Below, one piece after another: positions 46,653 to 57,254 of a stretch of 64,000 nucleotides of DNA. Under the pieces are notes generated by a model. The model was not told the origin of the DNA. It saw only the letters and a list, made by a program, of their open reading frames with translations, and searched no databases. How positions within the stretch are numbered: the stretch's first letter is position 1; each line of letters starts with the position of its first letter. Source of the stretch: Bolinopsis microptera (taxonomy: Eukaryota; Ctenophora; Tentaculata; Lobata; Bolinopsidae). Location: the NCBI RefSeq assembly GCF_026151205.1, contig NC_087081.1, forward strand, positions 14,178,340 through 14,242,339. The letters run 5' to 3'. Position numbers and translations under genes: made by a program.

Positions 46653-48134
46653 TTGGGAGTTTTCACATAAGTAAATTTGCCGATAATACAATTTTACTCA
46701 TTCTGGACATGTTACCTATATTATCATTATACTAGTATTTCTTCAGGTCTGTCTTCTATAACCACGATGAAAAGAAAAGCTGGGCGAAAACATTTGAGAC
46801 TGCAGATTGCAGAACTGGAACACTCTATTTGAAGACAGTGGCTGCTGAGTGCTGAGCTGCATCAAATCTATCAGCATCATGTAACTTCGATCAGGAACAG
46901 ACTCCATTTCATTTCCGACAACTAGCACCTGTTTTCCCTAGACTTACCAAGTATTAAGTAACTGCATTAGTATTAGGTTAAATTAAAGGCCCTACATCGA
47001 ACAAGTCTAACAATTAAAACTTAAATGCAAGAGTGCACAATTTATCACTAAATATCTTCCTCTTTTAATTCTAATCAACACACGGTTTCGTCTTTGTTTC
47101 ACCCAATCGTGCTGATAATCAGTAATCATGCACTCTGCACTCTAACTTCGAGATGTTTCAAAAGGGCTCCCGACGAGTTGAATTAGATCAATATTTTCTT
47201 TTGATACATAGATACTGATTGGGAGGTTCATCATACTATTCTTGTCACATGGTAACGATTAACGATTAGCTGATCAGCTTCCAGCATCGACAGGCCGAAA
47301 TCCATAAATATAATCAGTTGTAATTTAATATTTATCATCGTCCGGATCATCATAATATTTTAATTTAAAGTTACAATTGAACGGTGTTAAGAAAGATAAT
47401 TTAAGAGAAATGTTTTGAAAGTGCTGATACATTAATTTTCAGATTGTTATTATAGTTTATTTGTATTTTTTATATTATCTTATCCGCACAAGTTCGGAAG
47501 CCATCTGAACGCTATTGCCAGACACAGGCATATATTTATTTTGGGGTATCATGCTCTCAGAAATTTCAACTCAGTCCGATATTATAGTTATACTAACCTG
47601 CATTGCATAAGGTTAATTGTCTCGCAGTCTAGTGCATAAACCTTTTATTTTGTATAAACCCTTTATTTTGATTGGGAAAACTTTAGTTTAATGTGGTTAC
47701 CGTCTCTAAAGTTGGCATGATAGTCAATAAACTCTTATCTATTATGTCACTGAAGATGACGCCTTGCAACATGTTTGACGATAGCCTGTAGATTGATAGT
47801 TTGATCTAAGTATTTACAACAATTCATCTAGTTTGATTGATTCAAAGGGAAACAAATTCCTCTCTTATCTATTATGACTATATTTAAATTCAATCCTGTA
47901 AAGTGATACTCCTTTTTTAGTAATTTAAACATGTGTTTTCTCCTTCTGATTTTTAAACTATTACCGGTCACGCTGAATAATAATGACATCAGTGAATTTA
48001 AAGCTATCGTTAACATCACTCAGAAAATGCGCGTCTTTAGCGCGTGTCTTGTTGTTATGCATCAATCCTTCGGTAGATCGGCGAGATGCACCACTGTGCC
48101 TCACCGAGCTGCGAAGGATTGACATCGTGAATCA
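46653..48134. other. Unassigned region
   Basis: No supported gene or RNA. Short frames only. Confidence 0.4.
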
Positions 48135-48530
48135 AATATTGGTCAAACTTAGATTTCCTGAAAGTTTTGTAAGCCACGCCTAATTACAGTGGGCGTGGCG
48201 TGACACTCCCTCTTTTTCACTATTTTCTTCATAAAATGAGAACGCTTTGAGCTAAGAACTCCAAATTTTTTGCACACATTTGGCTTGATAATTTAAAACC
48301 TTTCCTAAAGTTTCAAGTTCATTGTTCAAAATTTGGCTGAGTTATGACCATTTCAAAATTCATCGGATACGTGATCCGAGCACTCAGTCAGTGATCTCTG
48401 CACTTGGTTAATGGCCTGTTTGTCTGACATGCACCGCTTGATTGGTTGCAGGGCTTGTTAGCCCTGCTAGTCACAGGTTCGTTCCTTACAATCGATAAAA
48501 AGGAATGAACTATCCATTGAATCATCGAAA

Positions 48531-48641
48531 ATGGTTCACTATCCTCCCTATACTGCGGAACAACGATTGTTTGTCTACCTGAACAAAGATAATGGGGAGT
48601 TCTGCCCTCAGCTTAAAGAGGGTCACAAGAGTCGATATTGA
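48531..48641 (+). pseudogene. N-terminal remnant of a mariner-type transposase
   Basis: A 36-residue frame starts MVHYPPYTAEQRLFVY and stops after GHKSRY. A YT.EQR.F opening is typical of the N-terminal helix-turn-helix of IS630/Tc1/mariner transposases found with CAGGGTG-type ends. The paired-domain continuation is missing. The same strand carries the later part of the protein at 50340-50640, which supports one interrupted gene. Confidence 0.5.
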
Positions 48642-49096
48642 CTAAATTACAGCCAATTCCAACTCTACTCAGTGTAATGTTGAGGTAATTGCGGACCGGG
48701 ATCTCAAAATTCTAGGCCCAGAGTGTGAATAAAAATAGATTTGTAGAGTCGTTAGTGGCCAGACTGATGACACAAACAAAATCCATTCCGCTCAGCTTGC
48801 CGTTTGTTTACGTTACATTCTTACCGTGAAATGCAAAACTGTCCCGATTTGCCTCCTTTTCTATTTAATGGCTCGTTAAGTTTTGACTGTAGTGTTTTGA
48901 CTGTAGTGAAAAGTGTTATTAAACTTCGACGAAAACTATTTTTGCGGCAAAATTGTTATTTTACAATCCTGGCAGTCAAATATAGCAGTCTTTCCTGACA
49001 GCTGTATGAGTGTTCTGACTTCTGGTAACACTATTGTGGGAAAAAGTGAGAGGCAGTGAAATTTAGGCAGTGAACTTTTGGAATGCAGTATGCACT

Positions 49097-49425
49097 TTAA
49101 AATGCACGGAGTTTATCACTTCCAAGTTGGTTGCCTGATCCACTTCCCTCAGAATCGTCTAACGCTGCCTTAAATCCAGTGTAGTCCTTGTTTGCACTCG
49201 GATATTTTTCACGTATGTTGTGCACTACACATGCCGGAAGTCCGTATCTCCTTCTTTTCCCCAACCCTTTCAAATCAATTATGTTCAAGAACGATTTGTA
49301 CCCAGTAAATCTCAGCATTTTGTTGAAATTTTCTGTATCTTTTTCGTTGATGCATCCCTTTTTATTGACTGAGTATGAAACAAGGTGAAGCACTGACTTG
49401 CTCATTATGAGATTGATAAAATCGT
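49097..49425 (-). CDS. P2X7-type C-terminal cytoplasmic domain fragment (host-like exon)
   Basis: After a possible splice acceptor (CACTAACAG) the minus-strand frame reads SVLHLVSYSVNKKGCINEKD, NKMLRFTGYKSFLN, GLGKRRRYGLPACVVHNIR and EKYPSANKDYTGF, then an acidic Ser/Gly tail and a stop at 49097. The pattern R...Y..F....LG..RR..LP.CVV..IR..YP...Y.GF matches the zinc-binding C-terminal region of P2X7 receptors. This region is also found alone in many invertebrate gene copies. The usual upstream cysteine cluster is absent in this exon. With no upstream exons or poly(A) signal seen, it may be a gene end, a retrocopy or a captured fragment. It lies inside the broken mariner element. Confidence 0.6.
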
Positions 49426-49484
49426 CTGTTAGTGTCATACATAGCACAAAGATAAAGTACCTGCCCAAGTCAACAGCCTACAAG

Positions 49485-49814
49485 ATGGACACCAGCATCA
49501 TTATGAGTATGACGATGTTTGCGGTGCTTATACACAACAATCTGCAGAGCATGGCCCCATCTAAGCGGTATGAAGTACGGGATTATTCAAGGGCGAGCAA
49601 GCGATATAGGATTAAGACAAAGGTGGTGAAGGACATCATTCCCTTCAAGAAAAGTCTCCTGTCAGAGATTGTGGGGAATGTTAATTCAAACACCCTCCTA
49701 CCGATTGACTTAAATCGTTACATCCGCAAACCGGTACCTAGGACCTTCCACGGGGTAGATAAGCCGTCATTGGCTAGTGTCAAGAATAAGAGTTTCTCTA
49801 GAATGGGCAACTAG
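49485..49814 (+). CDS. Hypothetical 109-residue basic protein with possible signal peptide
   Basis: ATG in good context (CAAGATGGA) opens a frame MDTSIIMSMTMFAVLIHNN, whose hydrophobic start could be a weak signal peptide or anchor. It is followed by a Lys/Arg-rich body with KR at about 26-27 and 39-40 and KK near 54-55, and ends FSRMGN. AATAAA follows 95 bp after the stop. The frame is intronless. It could be a small secreted or peptide-precursor-like protein, but no family is recognised and the hydrophobic stretch is short. An upstream in-frame ATG at 49398 exists; 49485 is preferred for context and the hydrophobic start. It lies between the two halves of a mariner transposase, next to and divergent from the P2X7-like exon. 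Confidence 0.35.
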   Translation: MDTSIIMSMTMFAVLIHNNLQSMAPSKRYEVRDYSRASKRYRIKTKVVKDIIPFKKSLLSEIVGNVNSNTLLPIDLNRYIRKPVPRTFHGVDKPSLASVKNKSFSRMGN

Positions 49815-49908
49815 GTCTTTTTCATTTAAAACTTTTTACCAAAAGTGAATATTACAATGCTAAATGTTATGTAATGTTTTATTTCTGTTACAATATCAAC
49901 ATTATGTC

Positions 49909-49914
49909 AATAAA
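49909..49914 (+). terminator. Polyadenylation signal AATAAA
   Basis: Canonical hexamer in the context ATGTCAATAAATCGTG, 95 bp downstream of the stop codon of the ORF at 49485-49814. Confidence 0.4.
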
Positions 49915-50339
49915 TCGTGTAATTCTACGTGTAATTTTCTAGCAGCAGACAACATAACTGGAAATTGGAAATAGAAATAGGTTAATCATGTAAGAAACTA
50001 GGCAGAAAACAGAACACATTACACTAAGTTTGCTTTGACAAGCATAGCCCACCCGAGCGGAAGAATTTAGCTGACGTCACAGGGGCGAGATCTAATTATG
50101 GCTGTAACTCCGCTCAGGAGCTAGGTAGAGAGCTCAAATTTTCAGATTATGTTCTTTACATTGTTATCGTCATTTCCTAAGTGCCATGAACTATGGTTCT
50201 GAGACCTTGTGACCCTCTTTAAACGACAATTTCAAATGAAATTCAACCGACCCTCCCCTTGCCGGAAAAGCTGCTTTGATATGCATCACAAGATCAAGTT
50301 CACTTTTTCTGCAAAAGACGAACTGCGAGGACCGAAGAA

Positions 50340-50640
50340 AACATCACCATGGTTGTTTGTGACGTGAGGGATACACCTAAAATTGGCACCCGAAAACGAG
50401 CTCCTGCCTTAGACCTCAGCAGAACATCCCTTCAACGAATCCTAAAGCGAGATCTTTCTAACCGGGCATCACAAAGAAACACCAACTTTTAGACCGTGAT
50501 TCCAGATTTTCCTGAAAAGGTCATGATCTGGTGCGCCATCAGTTCTCGTGAAATCCTAGGACCTCACTTTTACGAAGAATTTGGTGTTTTTCTGTCTAGC
50601 AAAGTCATTATCGGTATCCTATCAATCATAATCAGGTCGT
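50340..50640 (+). pseudogene. Central/C-terminal remnant of a mariner-type transposase
   Basis: The frame reads VCDVRDTPKIGTRKRAPALD, then LSRTSLQRILKRDL (second helix-turn-helix), a stop, then in the same frame PDFPEKVMIWCAISSREILG and PHFYE. The last block matches the region around the second catalytic aspartate of Tc1/mariner transposases, where V(M/I)(V/I)W..IS..G..GP is conserved. The part between the HTH and this block, with the first catalytic Asp, is deleted. It is non-functional. Confidence 0.7.
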
Positions 50641-50918
50641 CATCTCCTCAGTATGTTTGGTAAAGCCTAATGAACCTCATTAATACACGCTAACACCTTA
50701 CTCTTGATCAGATTGGGTGACGAGATCACTGATTGAGTGCAAAGATCACTGACTGAGTGCTCGGATCACGTATCCGATGAATTTTGAAATGGTCATAACT
50801 CAGCCAAATTTTGAACAATGAACTTGAAACTTTTGGAAAGGTTTTAAATTATCAAGCCAAATGTGTGCAAAAAAATTGGAGTTCTTAGCTCAAAGCGTTC
50901 TCATTTTATGAAGAAAAT

Positions 50919-51700
50919 GGGGGTGATGCAACGTCAATTAATGTCAATTAATGTCAATTAATGTCAATTAATGTCAATTAATGTCAATGTCAGTTTTGCA
51001 AAATTTTGGAATACTGACATTAATTGACACGATATTTTTCGACCAGAGATTATGTAGTTCTACCATATTTTTAGCACTTTAGAACGTTTATATCATCAAT
51101 TTATTCACTACTATCACATATGGAAATGTGAAATGTGAAAAAAATTCAGATCATTAAACAATATAACTAAAATAATACGGTTTTCCGAAATTAAATTTTC
51201 TTAAATGGGCGTGGCCATCCAAGGGCGTGGTTCTCAACATCATCAGAACTTAAAACCCACATTAAACGAAATGCCTTCATGACATTTATATTTGAATAAC
51301 GAATCTTAAACAGCTAACATTACTCCTTCATACTAAAAAAGCCGATTCTAGATATTTTACCTGTATAAGAAACCAATAAAATATAGGCGTGGCCGGTGGG
51401 GACCGAAGATGGAAGAGTTGGAAGCTGAAATTTTTTTTGGTGGTCTTTGAACCTAAGGATCAACAGATAAGAACATACTCATAATTATTCAAGGACATTT
51501 TGTTTTTTTGAACCGGTCTAACTTACATAGACGTGAATATCTTGAATATTTATCGAATAATGATAATCTCAAATTTCAAGACATATTAATGTCAATTAAT
51601 GTCAATTAATGTCAATTAATGTCAATTAATGTCAATTAATGTCAATGTCAGTTTGGGGTTTTTATGGAATACTGACATTAATTGACGTTGCATTCCCCCC
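50919..51700. mobile_element. MITE with TCAATTAATG terminal arrays, copy 1 (782 bp)
   Basis: Ends GGGGGTGATGCAACGTCAAT and ATTGACGTTGCATTCCCCCC are inverted. Each end carries five or so 10-bp TGTCAATTAA units, then CAG, a short spacer and CTGACATTAATTGAC. Flanked by AAGAAAAT at 50911-50918 and 51701-51708 (8 bp). The other arm of the mariner element (48222-48232, ATTTTCTT) preserves the empty site. The interior is non-coding. Confidence 0.9.
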
Positions 51701-52132
51701 AAGAAAATAGTGAAAAAGAGGGAGTGTCACGCCACGCCCACTGTAATTGGGCGTGGCTTACAAAACTTTCAGGAAATCTAAGTTTGACCAATATTTATAA
51801 TCTCTGAAATTGTGGTGCAATTTGCAGACGAATGACGTTAGTTATTAAGAGGTTGCGTGTGGGTAGTCACTTTTGGGCCACCCTGTATATATCATGTCCG
51901 TCCAAGTTAAAGTCTGTTGAATTTTTTCAAAAATGTTTCCAATTCGAACTTTTTGTCTAGAATATGACAACTATGAGAACTTTATTGTACCGTAAGTTAA
52001 CGACGGAAAGGTTCTGAGGTTCTCGTCGGTCTGCCGGAGGCACAGAAAACTTTTCTAGTATATGATGTTTTCAAGGGTGACTTGACGGAAAAAGTCAACG
52101 AAATTATGGCACTCAACAACATAGTTCATGAG

Positions 52133-52318
52133 TGAAGTATAAGTAAAACTCTCTGTTCATTTAGACTTAATCACACTGAGGTTAAAACATTCTGAAACAT
52201 TATAAACATTAGTATTAAAAAAGGTGCCTAGGATGCTCTTTTAAAGAGATATTTCGTACTTTGAAAGATTTACTACTAGTGTTAAAATAACTGAAACAAA
52301 TAAACAAGAAATATAACA
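52133..52318 (-). repeat. 3' LTR (186 bp)
   Basis: Matches 57272-57390 except for ~68 extra bases (about 52206-52273) bounded by short repeats (AGTATTA / AGTGTTA). Either this LTR gained an insert or the other lost one by slippage. Ends are TG...CA in element orientation. Confidence 0.85.
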
Positions 52319-52746
52319 ATCTCCCCGAATAAATAAACACAACTACAAAATCAAGATCGAAAAGTGATCCCGTGCGCGTGCGCGCGCAAAGTTTAAAACA
52401 GAAGTGCTTACAAAAACTTTGACCTAAGATGGCGTCCTAGAGTAGACCCTTTCAAAGTGCCAATTTAAAATGTGCACGGCACAAAATATAAATTACCTTC
52501 CTAACAGAGGTTCTAAGAATAATGCCGATTTCCCTACTCGGGTAAAAATTCAATTAAACCTCCGACAGGCTAAATATAATAAATACGTCAGTCACGCTCT
52601 AATGAACGGAATACAAAACAATCAGAATTCAATTCTAATAAAGAGAAAAACATCTACTTCGGAAATACCCAATTCAGGTGAATATGAAACATGAATGTGA
52701 AACATAAGTATGAAACGTAAATATGAAAACCGTGAATATGAAATGT

Positions 52747-53205
52747 TTACTGATAGCCAGAGTTACTAGACGTGCTATCAGGTGATGGATACAACACTGT
52801 GGGAGTTCTGTCTCTACCAGATCTACGCAGTCTTATAGGATTGTCAATAGTTTTGGTTACAGCCTCATTATTACCTTCGTTTTCATTAATCACATTATCT
52901 GAAGGCACAATACTGTCATGAACATCGGAAGTCACAATATTGTCATAAGCATTAGGCCGGAAATCATCACCAATAGGAGCTAGGTGTTTATTGGAGACCG
53001 TCAGCTCTACCCCTTCTCCAGTTCTGACATGACTGGTGTTAGGATTGACGTCCAGAAGCTCCACTTCTTCTACGAGAGGATCGTACTTTGATCGATTGGT
53101 GTGACGTTTCATTAGTGCTTTAGAGTTATCTGTTAGCCACCCAGGAAGAGAGCTACCAGTTGTTGATTTACGAGGAAAATTAAACACACGTTCGTGAGGG
53201 GTATC
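52747..53205 (-). pseudogene. C-terminal end of Gypsy pol, separated by the MITE
   Basis: An open minus-strand frame of ~150 codons reads FNFPRKSTTGSSLPGWL, KYDPLVEEVELLDVNP, SNKHLAPIG and LRRSGRDRTPTVL, then stops at 52747. It continues the integrase C-terminal tail: a basic region ending in an RRSGR-type motif is common at the end of Gypsy pol. It resumes exactly at the 8-bp target duplication on the far side of the 813-bp MITE, so it was part of the pol frame before that insertion. It has no start of its own. Confidence 0.8.
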
Positions 53206-54018
53206 GGGGGGAATGCAACGTCAATTAATGTCAATTAATGTCAATTAATGTCAATTAATGTCAATTAATGTCAATTAATGTCAATTAATGTCAATGTCAG
53301 TTTTGCAAAATTTTGGAATACTGACATTAATTGACACGATATTTTTTCGACCAGAGATTATGTAGTTCTACCATATTTTTAGCACTTTAGAACGTTTATA
53401 TCATCAATTTATTCACTACTATCACATATGGAAATGTGAAATGTGAAAAAAATTCAGATCATTAAACAATAAAACTAAAATAATACGGTTTCCCGAAATT
53501 TAATTTTCTTAAATGGGCGTGGCCATCCAAGGGCGTGGTTCTCAACATCATCAGAACTTAAAACCCACATTAAACGAAATGCCTTCATGACATTTATATT
53601 TGAATAACGAATCTTAAACAGCTAACATTACTCCTTCATACTAAAAAAGCCGATTCTAGATATTTTACCTGTATAAGAAACCAATAAAATATGGGCGTGG
53701 CCGGTGGGGACCGAAGATGGAAGAGTTGGAAGCTGAAATTTTTTTTGGTGGTCTTTGAACCTTAGGATCAACAGATAAGATCATACTCATAATTATTCAA
53801 GGACATTTTGTTTTTTTGAACCGGTCTAACTTACATAGACGTGAATATCTTGAATATTTATCGAATAATGATAATCTCAAATTTCAAGACACATTAATGT
53901 CAATTAATGTCAATTAATGTCAATTAATGTCAATTAATGTCAATTAATGTCAATTAATGTCAATGTCAGTTTGGGGTTTTTATGGAATACTGACATTAAT
54001 TGACGTTGCATCACCCCC
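53206..54018. mobile_element. MITE with TCAATTAATG terminal arrays, copy 2 (813 bp), inside pol
   Basis: Same interior and orientation as copy 1 at 50919, with seven and six or so 10-bp units at the ends. Flanked by GGGGTATC at 53198-53205 and 54019-54026 (8 bp). The terminal hexamers are exchanged relative to copy 1: GGGGGGAATGC is on the left here but on the right there. It interrupts the integrase-encoding part of the Gypsy element. Confidence 0.95.
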
Positions 54019-56279
54019 GGGGTATCGTTAGTTGCAGTGCAGAGGAGGGACCGTATAGAATGTAAAGCATCAGTAATCACCTGCTCCCAAAGTTTTAGTG
54101 GAAGTTTTCTCGTCCTTAAGGCTAATTGTACAGCCTTCCACACTGTTCCATTGTATTTCTCCACTTGACCGTTTCCTTGGGGATTAAAACGTGAAGAACG
54201 GCTTGTAGCAATGCCTTTTTCTAGTAGCCATTTCTTGAGTTCTGCAGACATGAACCCACTACCCTGATCGGAGTGAATGAAGGACGGCATGCCAAATACT
54301 CCAAAGATTGACGTTAGACAGCTTTTGACAGAATCGGTGGAAGTGTCGGTACAGGGAAAAGCAAAGGGATAGCGAGAATATTCATCTACGATAGTGAGGA
54401 TGAATTTGTTTTTCGTGTTTGTTGGGAGTGGTCCCTTGAAATCCAGGTTCAAACGCTCAAATGGGGCCGTAGCTTTTATAAGATGCTGGGGCTGTTGAGG
54501 TTTAAAATAGCGTGGCTTAACCTCGGCACAATCCCTGCAGGATCTTGTCATTTTCTTAATATCTTCCACAGAGAAAGGAAGATTCCGAGAGCGAACAAAG
54601 TGAGACATACGCGTTACTCCTGGATGGCAAAGCTGATCATGTAAGGCTTTTAGACTAGTGATCGCTGAGCAATGAGGATACACTAATCGAGATAAAGCAT
54701 CGGCTGGAAGGTTATCTTTTCCAGGCCTCTGCATAATGTCAAATGCATAAGGCGAAAGCTCAATCCTCCAACGGGTTATTTTATCGTTCTTAATTTTACC
54801 ATGGTTTAAGAGACCGAACATGAAGGAAACTGACTGTTGATCCGTGATGACAGTGAATTGGGACCCTAGGAGGTAGTGTTTCCATTTACGAATTGCCTCC
54901 ACGATAGCGTAAGCTTCTTTCTCTACTGAGTGATGATTGCGCTCTGATGAGTTAAGAGTTCTGGAAAAGAATGCAATCGGTCGAGTGGATTGACAGAGAG
55001 TAGCGCCAATTGCATAGTCTGATGCATCCGTTTCTAGAGTAAAAGGAAGATTAGGATCAGGCGTGGCCAGGACAGCTTTGGCAATTTCAGATTTTAACAG
55101 TTGAAATGCTTTTATCTGTTTGTCATTGAGAGGAAATGAAGTGACATGAGACAGGGGGTGAATCTTGTCTGAAAAGTTCTTGACCCACCTAGAGTAATGA
55201 GCGAACAAGCCAAGTACACTCTTTAGGGATTTGTCATTGTTGGGTGCAGGCATACCCAGGAGAGGTTGTATTCTGTCAGGATCGGGCTTTATGGAATTAT
55301 GACTAACAAGATATCCAAGAAGCTTAATCGAAGTGACCCCGGACACTGTTTTACTATCATTAAATTCAAGATTGTACTTAGCAGCAGCTGTAAGGAATTC
55401 TGCTAGGTTATTATCATGCTCCTCCTTAGTCATGCCTACGATGGTGATATTATCAACATATACGTATACACCAGATAGGTGTTCTGCAGCTATGATATCG
55501 TTGACAGTTCTTTGAAAGGCAGACACTCCGTTAGTCACCCCGAAAGGGATAAACATGAAACAGTAGAGCTTACCATCAGCTTCGAAAGCGGTATATTTTT
55601 GCTCGTCTTCGGCAATAGGGACCTGGTGGTAAGCAGATGAGAGATCAAGTGTACTGTAGTACTTGCGCTTTGAGATATCTTCTACCATCTCGTCGATTCG
55701 AGGGACTGGATAAGCATCCAATTTAGTAAATCTGTTTATCGTTTGGGAGTAATCGATGACAAGGCGTTTCTTGTGATTCTCATTCCCTTGGTGGACCAGG
55801 ACCTGGGCTCTCCATGGAGACTCGCACTCTTTAATGATTCCTGCTTCTAGCAGCTTTTTAACCTCGACTCTGATAAATGTTTTATCAATGTTAGAATATC
55901 TCCTTGATTTGATACTTATAGGGTGGCTGTCTCCCTCTAATTGTCCAAAGAGCTTAGGTGTTTTGATGAGACAAGCAGCTGCAGATACAATAGTAGGAGG
56001 TTTGTGGCCTCCAAACTCCAATGTCACGGATTTGTAATCAGAAAGGATATCTAGTCCTATGATCATATCAGCACATAAGTCCTTCATTACCACAATCGTT
56101 TGATTTGGTAATAATTCACCATTGAAATGAACATCTACTGTACAGTGACCGACAGGATGAGAGATGTGGGATGAAGAGGCCATACTGACAGGTGCATGGT
56201 CTCCGCGATTAATGTCCCATTGATGCTTCCGGACACTGGCATTACTGAGAAAAGTTGCTGAACTTCCAGAATCTACCAA
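54019..56279 (-). pseudogene. Gypsy pol: protease, reverse transcriptase, RNase H, integrase (interrupted)
   Basis: From 56279 the frame encodes an aspartic protease (DSGSSATF at residues 3-10), reverse transcriptase (about 130-300; LDLSSAYHQ, then YVDN near 272-275 where YxDD is usual), RNase H (TDASDYAIG near 418; IVEAIRKWKHYL), and integrase. Integrase has an HHCC zinc finger near 540-580 and the triad D near 610 (NLDFKG), D near 671 (HSDQG) and E near 706 (VEKYNG), with D-x34/35-E spacing. About 753 residues belong to the element; the last ~25 codons of the open frame (to 53940) are MITE-derived. The frame is -1 relative to gag, so expression probably needed frameshifting. Apart from the MITE no stop is seen. 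The Asp-to-Asn in the RT motif is either lineage-specific or inactivating. Confidence 0.9.
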
Positions 56280-57247
56280 GGCATCAAGCTCTCTTCCATT
56301 GACAAGGACTCTGGTAATACTCTTGGCGAAGCTGCAAGATAATGGTTGTGAAGAGCCGATGATGTCCCGTTTTGGGATTGAGAGCTACTGTGAGGGACTG
56401 CTGATGATGTCATATTCTGAGAGCTACGATATTGATTGTTACGTCGATTCTTGCCGCGGGCACTGCCGCCCCGAACTTGAGATTGGCGACCGGCTTTGCA
56501 GACTTTCTGGAAATGTCCCTGAATTCCACAACCGTTGCAGTTAGAGTTAAAAGCAGGACAGGCCTGTCTGTTTGTGTGCGGTTTGGGCCCACCGCAGAAA
56601 TAACAGGAGAATTGAAATGGGGCAGCTGCTACGAAGTTGTCATCATGGTTAGCACACCCTTCTGAATCTGACACTGATTCATTGTTATTAACAATTGCGT
56701 TGAGAGATGAACTTTGGTTGACATAAGATTGGGCCTGAACCTTTGCTGCCTCTAGCCCTCTAGCTAAGGAATAGATGTCTGACAATGCAGTCTTCTCGCT
56801 TTCCAATACCCGTTGACGTATACCAGGAGACTGTAGGCCAGCTATAAATGCCTCTCTTATGGCTTCATTTTGGTGTGTAGCCTCATTTACTGCACCGAAA
56901 ACGCAGTCTTTGGCTAAAAATTTGAGTTTTTGGTAATAGGCGTCCACTGTATTGGAGTCTTGCTTGCAAGTGTTAAGCAGGTGTCGTGCAAAAATGACGT
57001 TCCTCTTAGGATTGAAGACACTCTCCAATGCTGCAATTGAGGCTGTGTAATCAGCTGTCTCCGAAATATGAGCATAGATCTCCGTGCTTACATAGTTTAC
57101 GAGTAGGTCCTGTTTGTTAGCCTCCGTAATGCTAGTGATTGATCCAATGAACTTCACGAACCTAGCTTTCCAGTGCTCCCACTCCTTGGAACTGTTGGCA
57201 GCAGAGGGGTCGGCGCTAAAAGTCTCAGGACGCAGTAGTTTGTCCAT
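56273..57247 (-). CDS. Gypsy Gag polyprotein with CCHC zinc knuckle
   Basis: A 324-codon frame starts MDKLLRPETFSADPSAANSS only 24 bases after the 5' LTR. The N-terminal ~190 residues are capsid-like (SKEWEHWKARF, NTVDAYYQKLKFLAKDC, REAFIAGL). Near residue 215 is a Cys/His cluster starting CYFCGG, followed by a typical CCHC knuckle CNGCGIQGHFQKVC, then a basic Arg/Ser-rich tail. Gag assembles the particle and binds the RNA. The frame overlaps pol by a few bases in the -1 frame. It is intact. Confidence 0.9.
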   Translation of the reverse strand: MDKLLRPETFSADPSAANSSKEWEHWKARFVKFIGSITSITEANKQDLLVNYVSTEIYAHISETADYTASIAALESVFNPKRNVIFARHLLNTCKQDSNTVDAYYQKLKFLAKDCVFGAVNEATHQNEAIREAFIAGLQSPGIRQRVLESEKTALSDIYSLARGLEAAKVQAQSYVNQSSSLNAIVNNNESVSDSEGCANHDDNFVAAAPFQFSCYFCGGPKPHTNRQACPAFNSNCNGCGIQGHFQKVCKAGRQSQVRGGSARGKNRRNNQYRSSQNMTSSAVPHSSSQSQNGTSSALHNHYLAASPRVLPESLSMEESLMPW

Positions 57248-57254
57248 AGTTGTT

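Larger units (their letters stand above)
48135..51885. mobile_element. Decayed Tc1/mariner-like element with long inverted arms
   Basis: 48135-48410 (ATTGGTCAAACTTAG ... CAGTGATCTCTGCACT) is the reverse complement of 50735-50918 plus 51701-51793; the latter arm is split by a MITE. The right end continues to GGGCCACCCTG next to TA (51885). On the left, similarity stops at 48135, so the last ~92 bp of the left terminus is missing. Transposase remnants lie at 48531-48641 and 50340-50640 on the plus strand. They are separated by ~1.7 kb of unrelated DNA that contains a P2X7-like fragment and a small ORF. Confidence 0.7.

Noticed and set aside
50919-54018. Arrays of TGTCAATTAA considered as CRISPR or satellite
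   Set aside because: Units are contiguous without spacers, sit only at both ends of a TIR element and are flanked by 8-bp target duplications; the context is eukaryotic.
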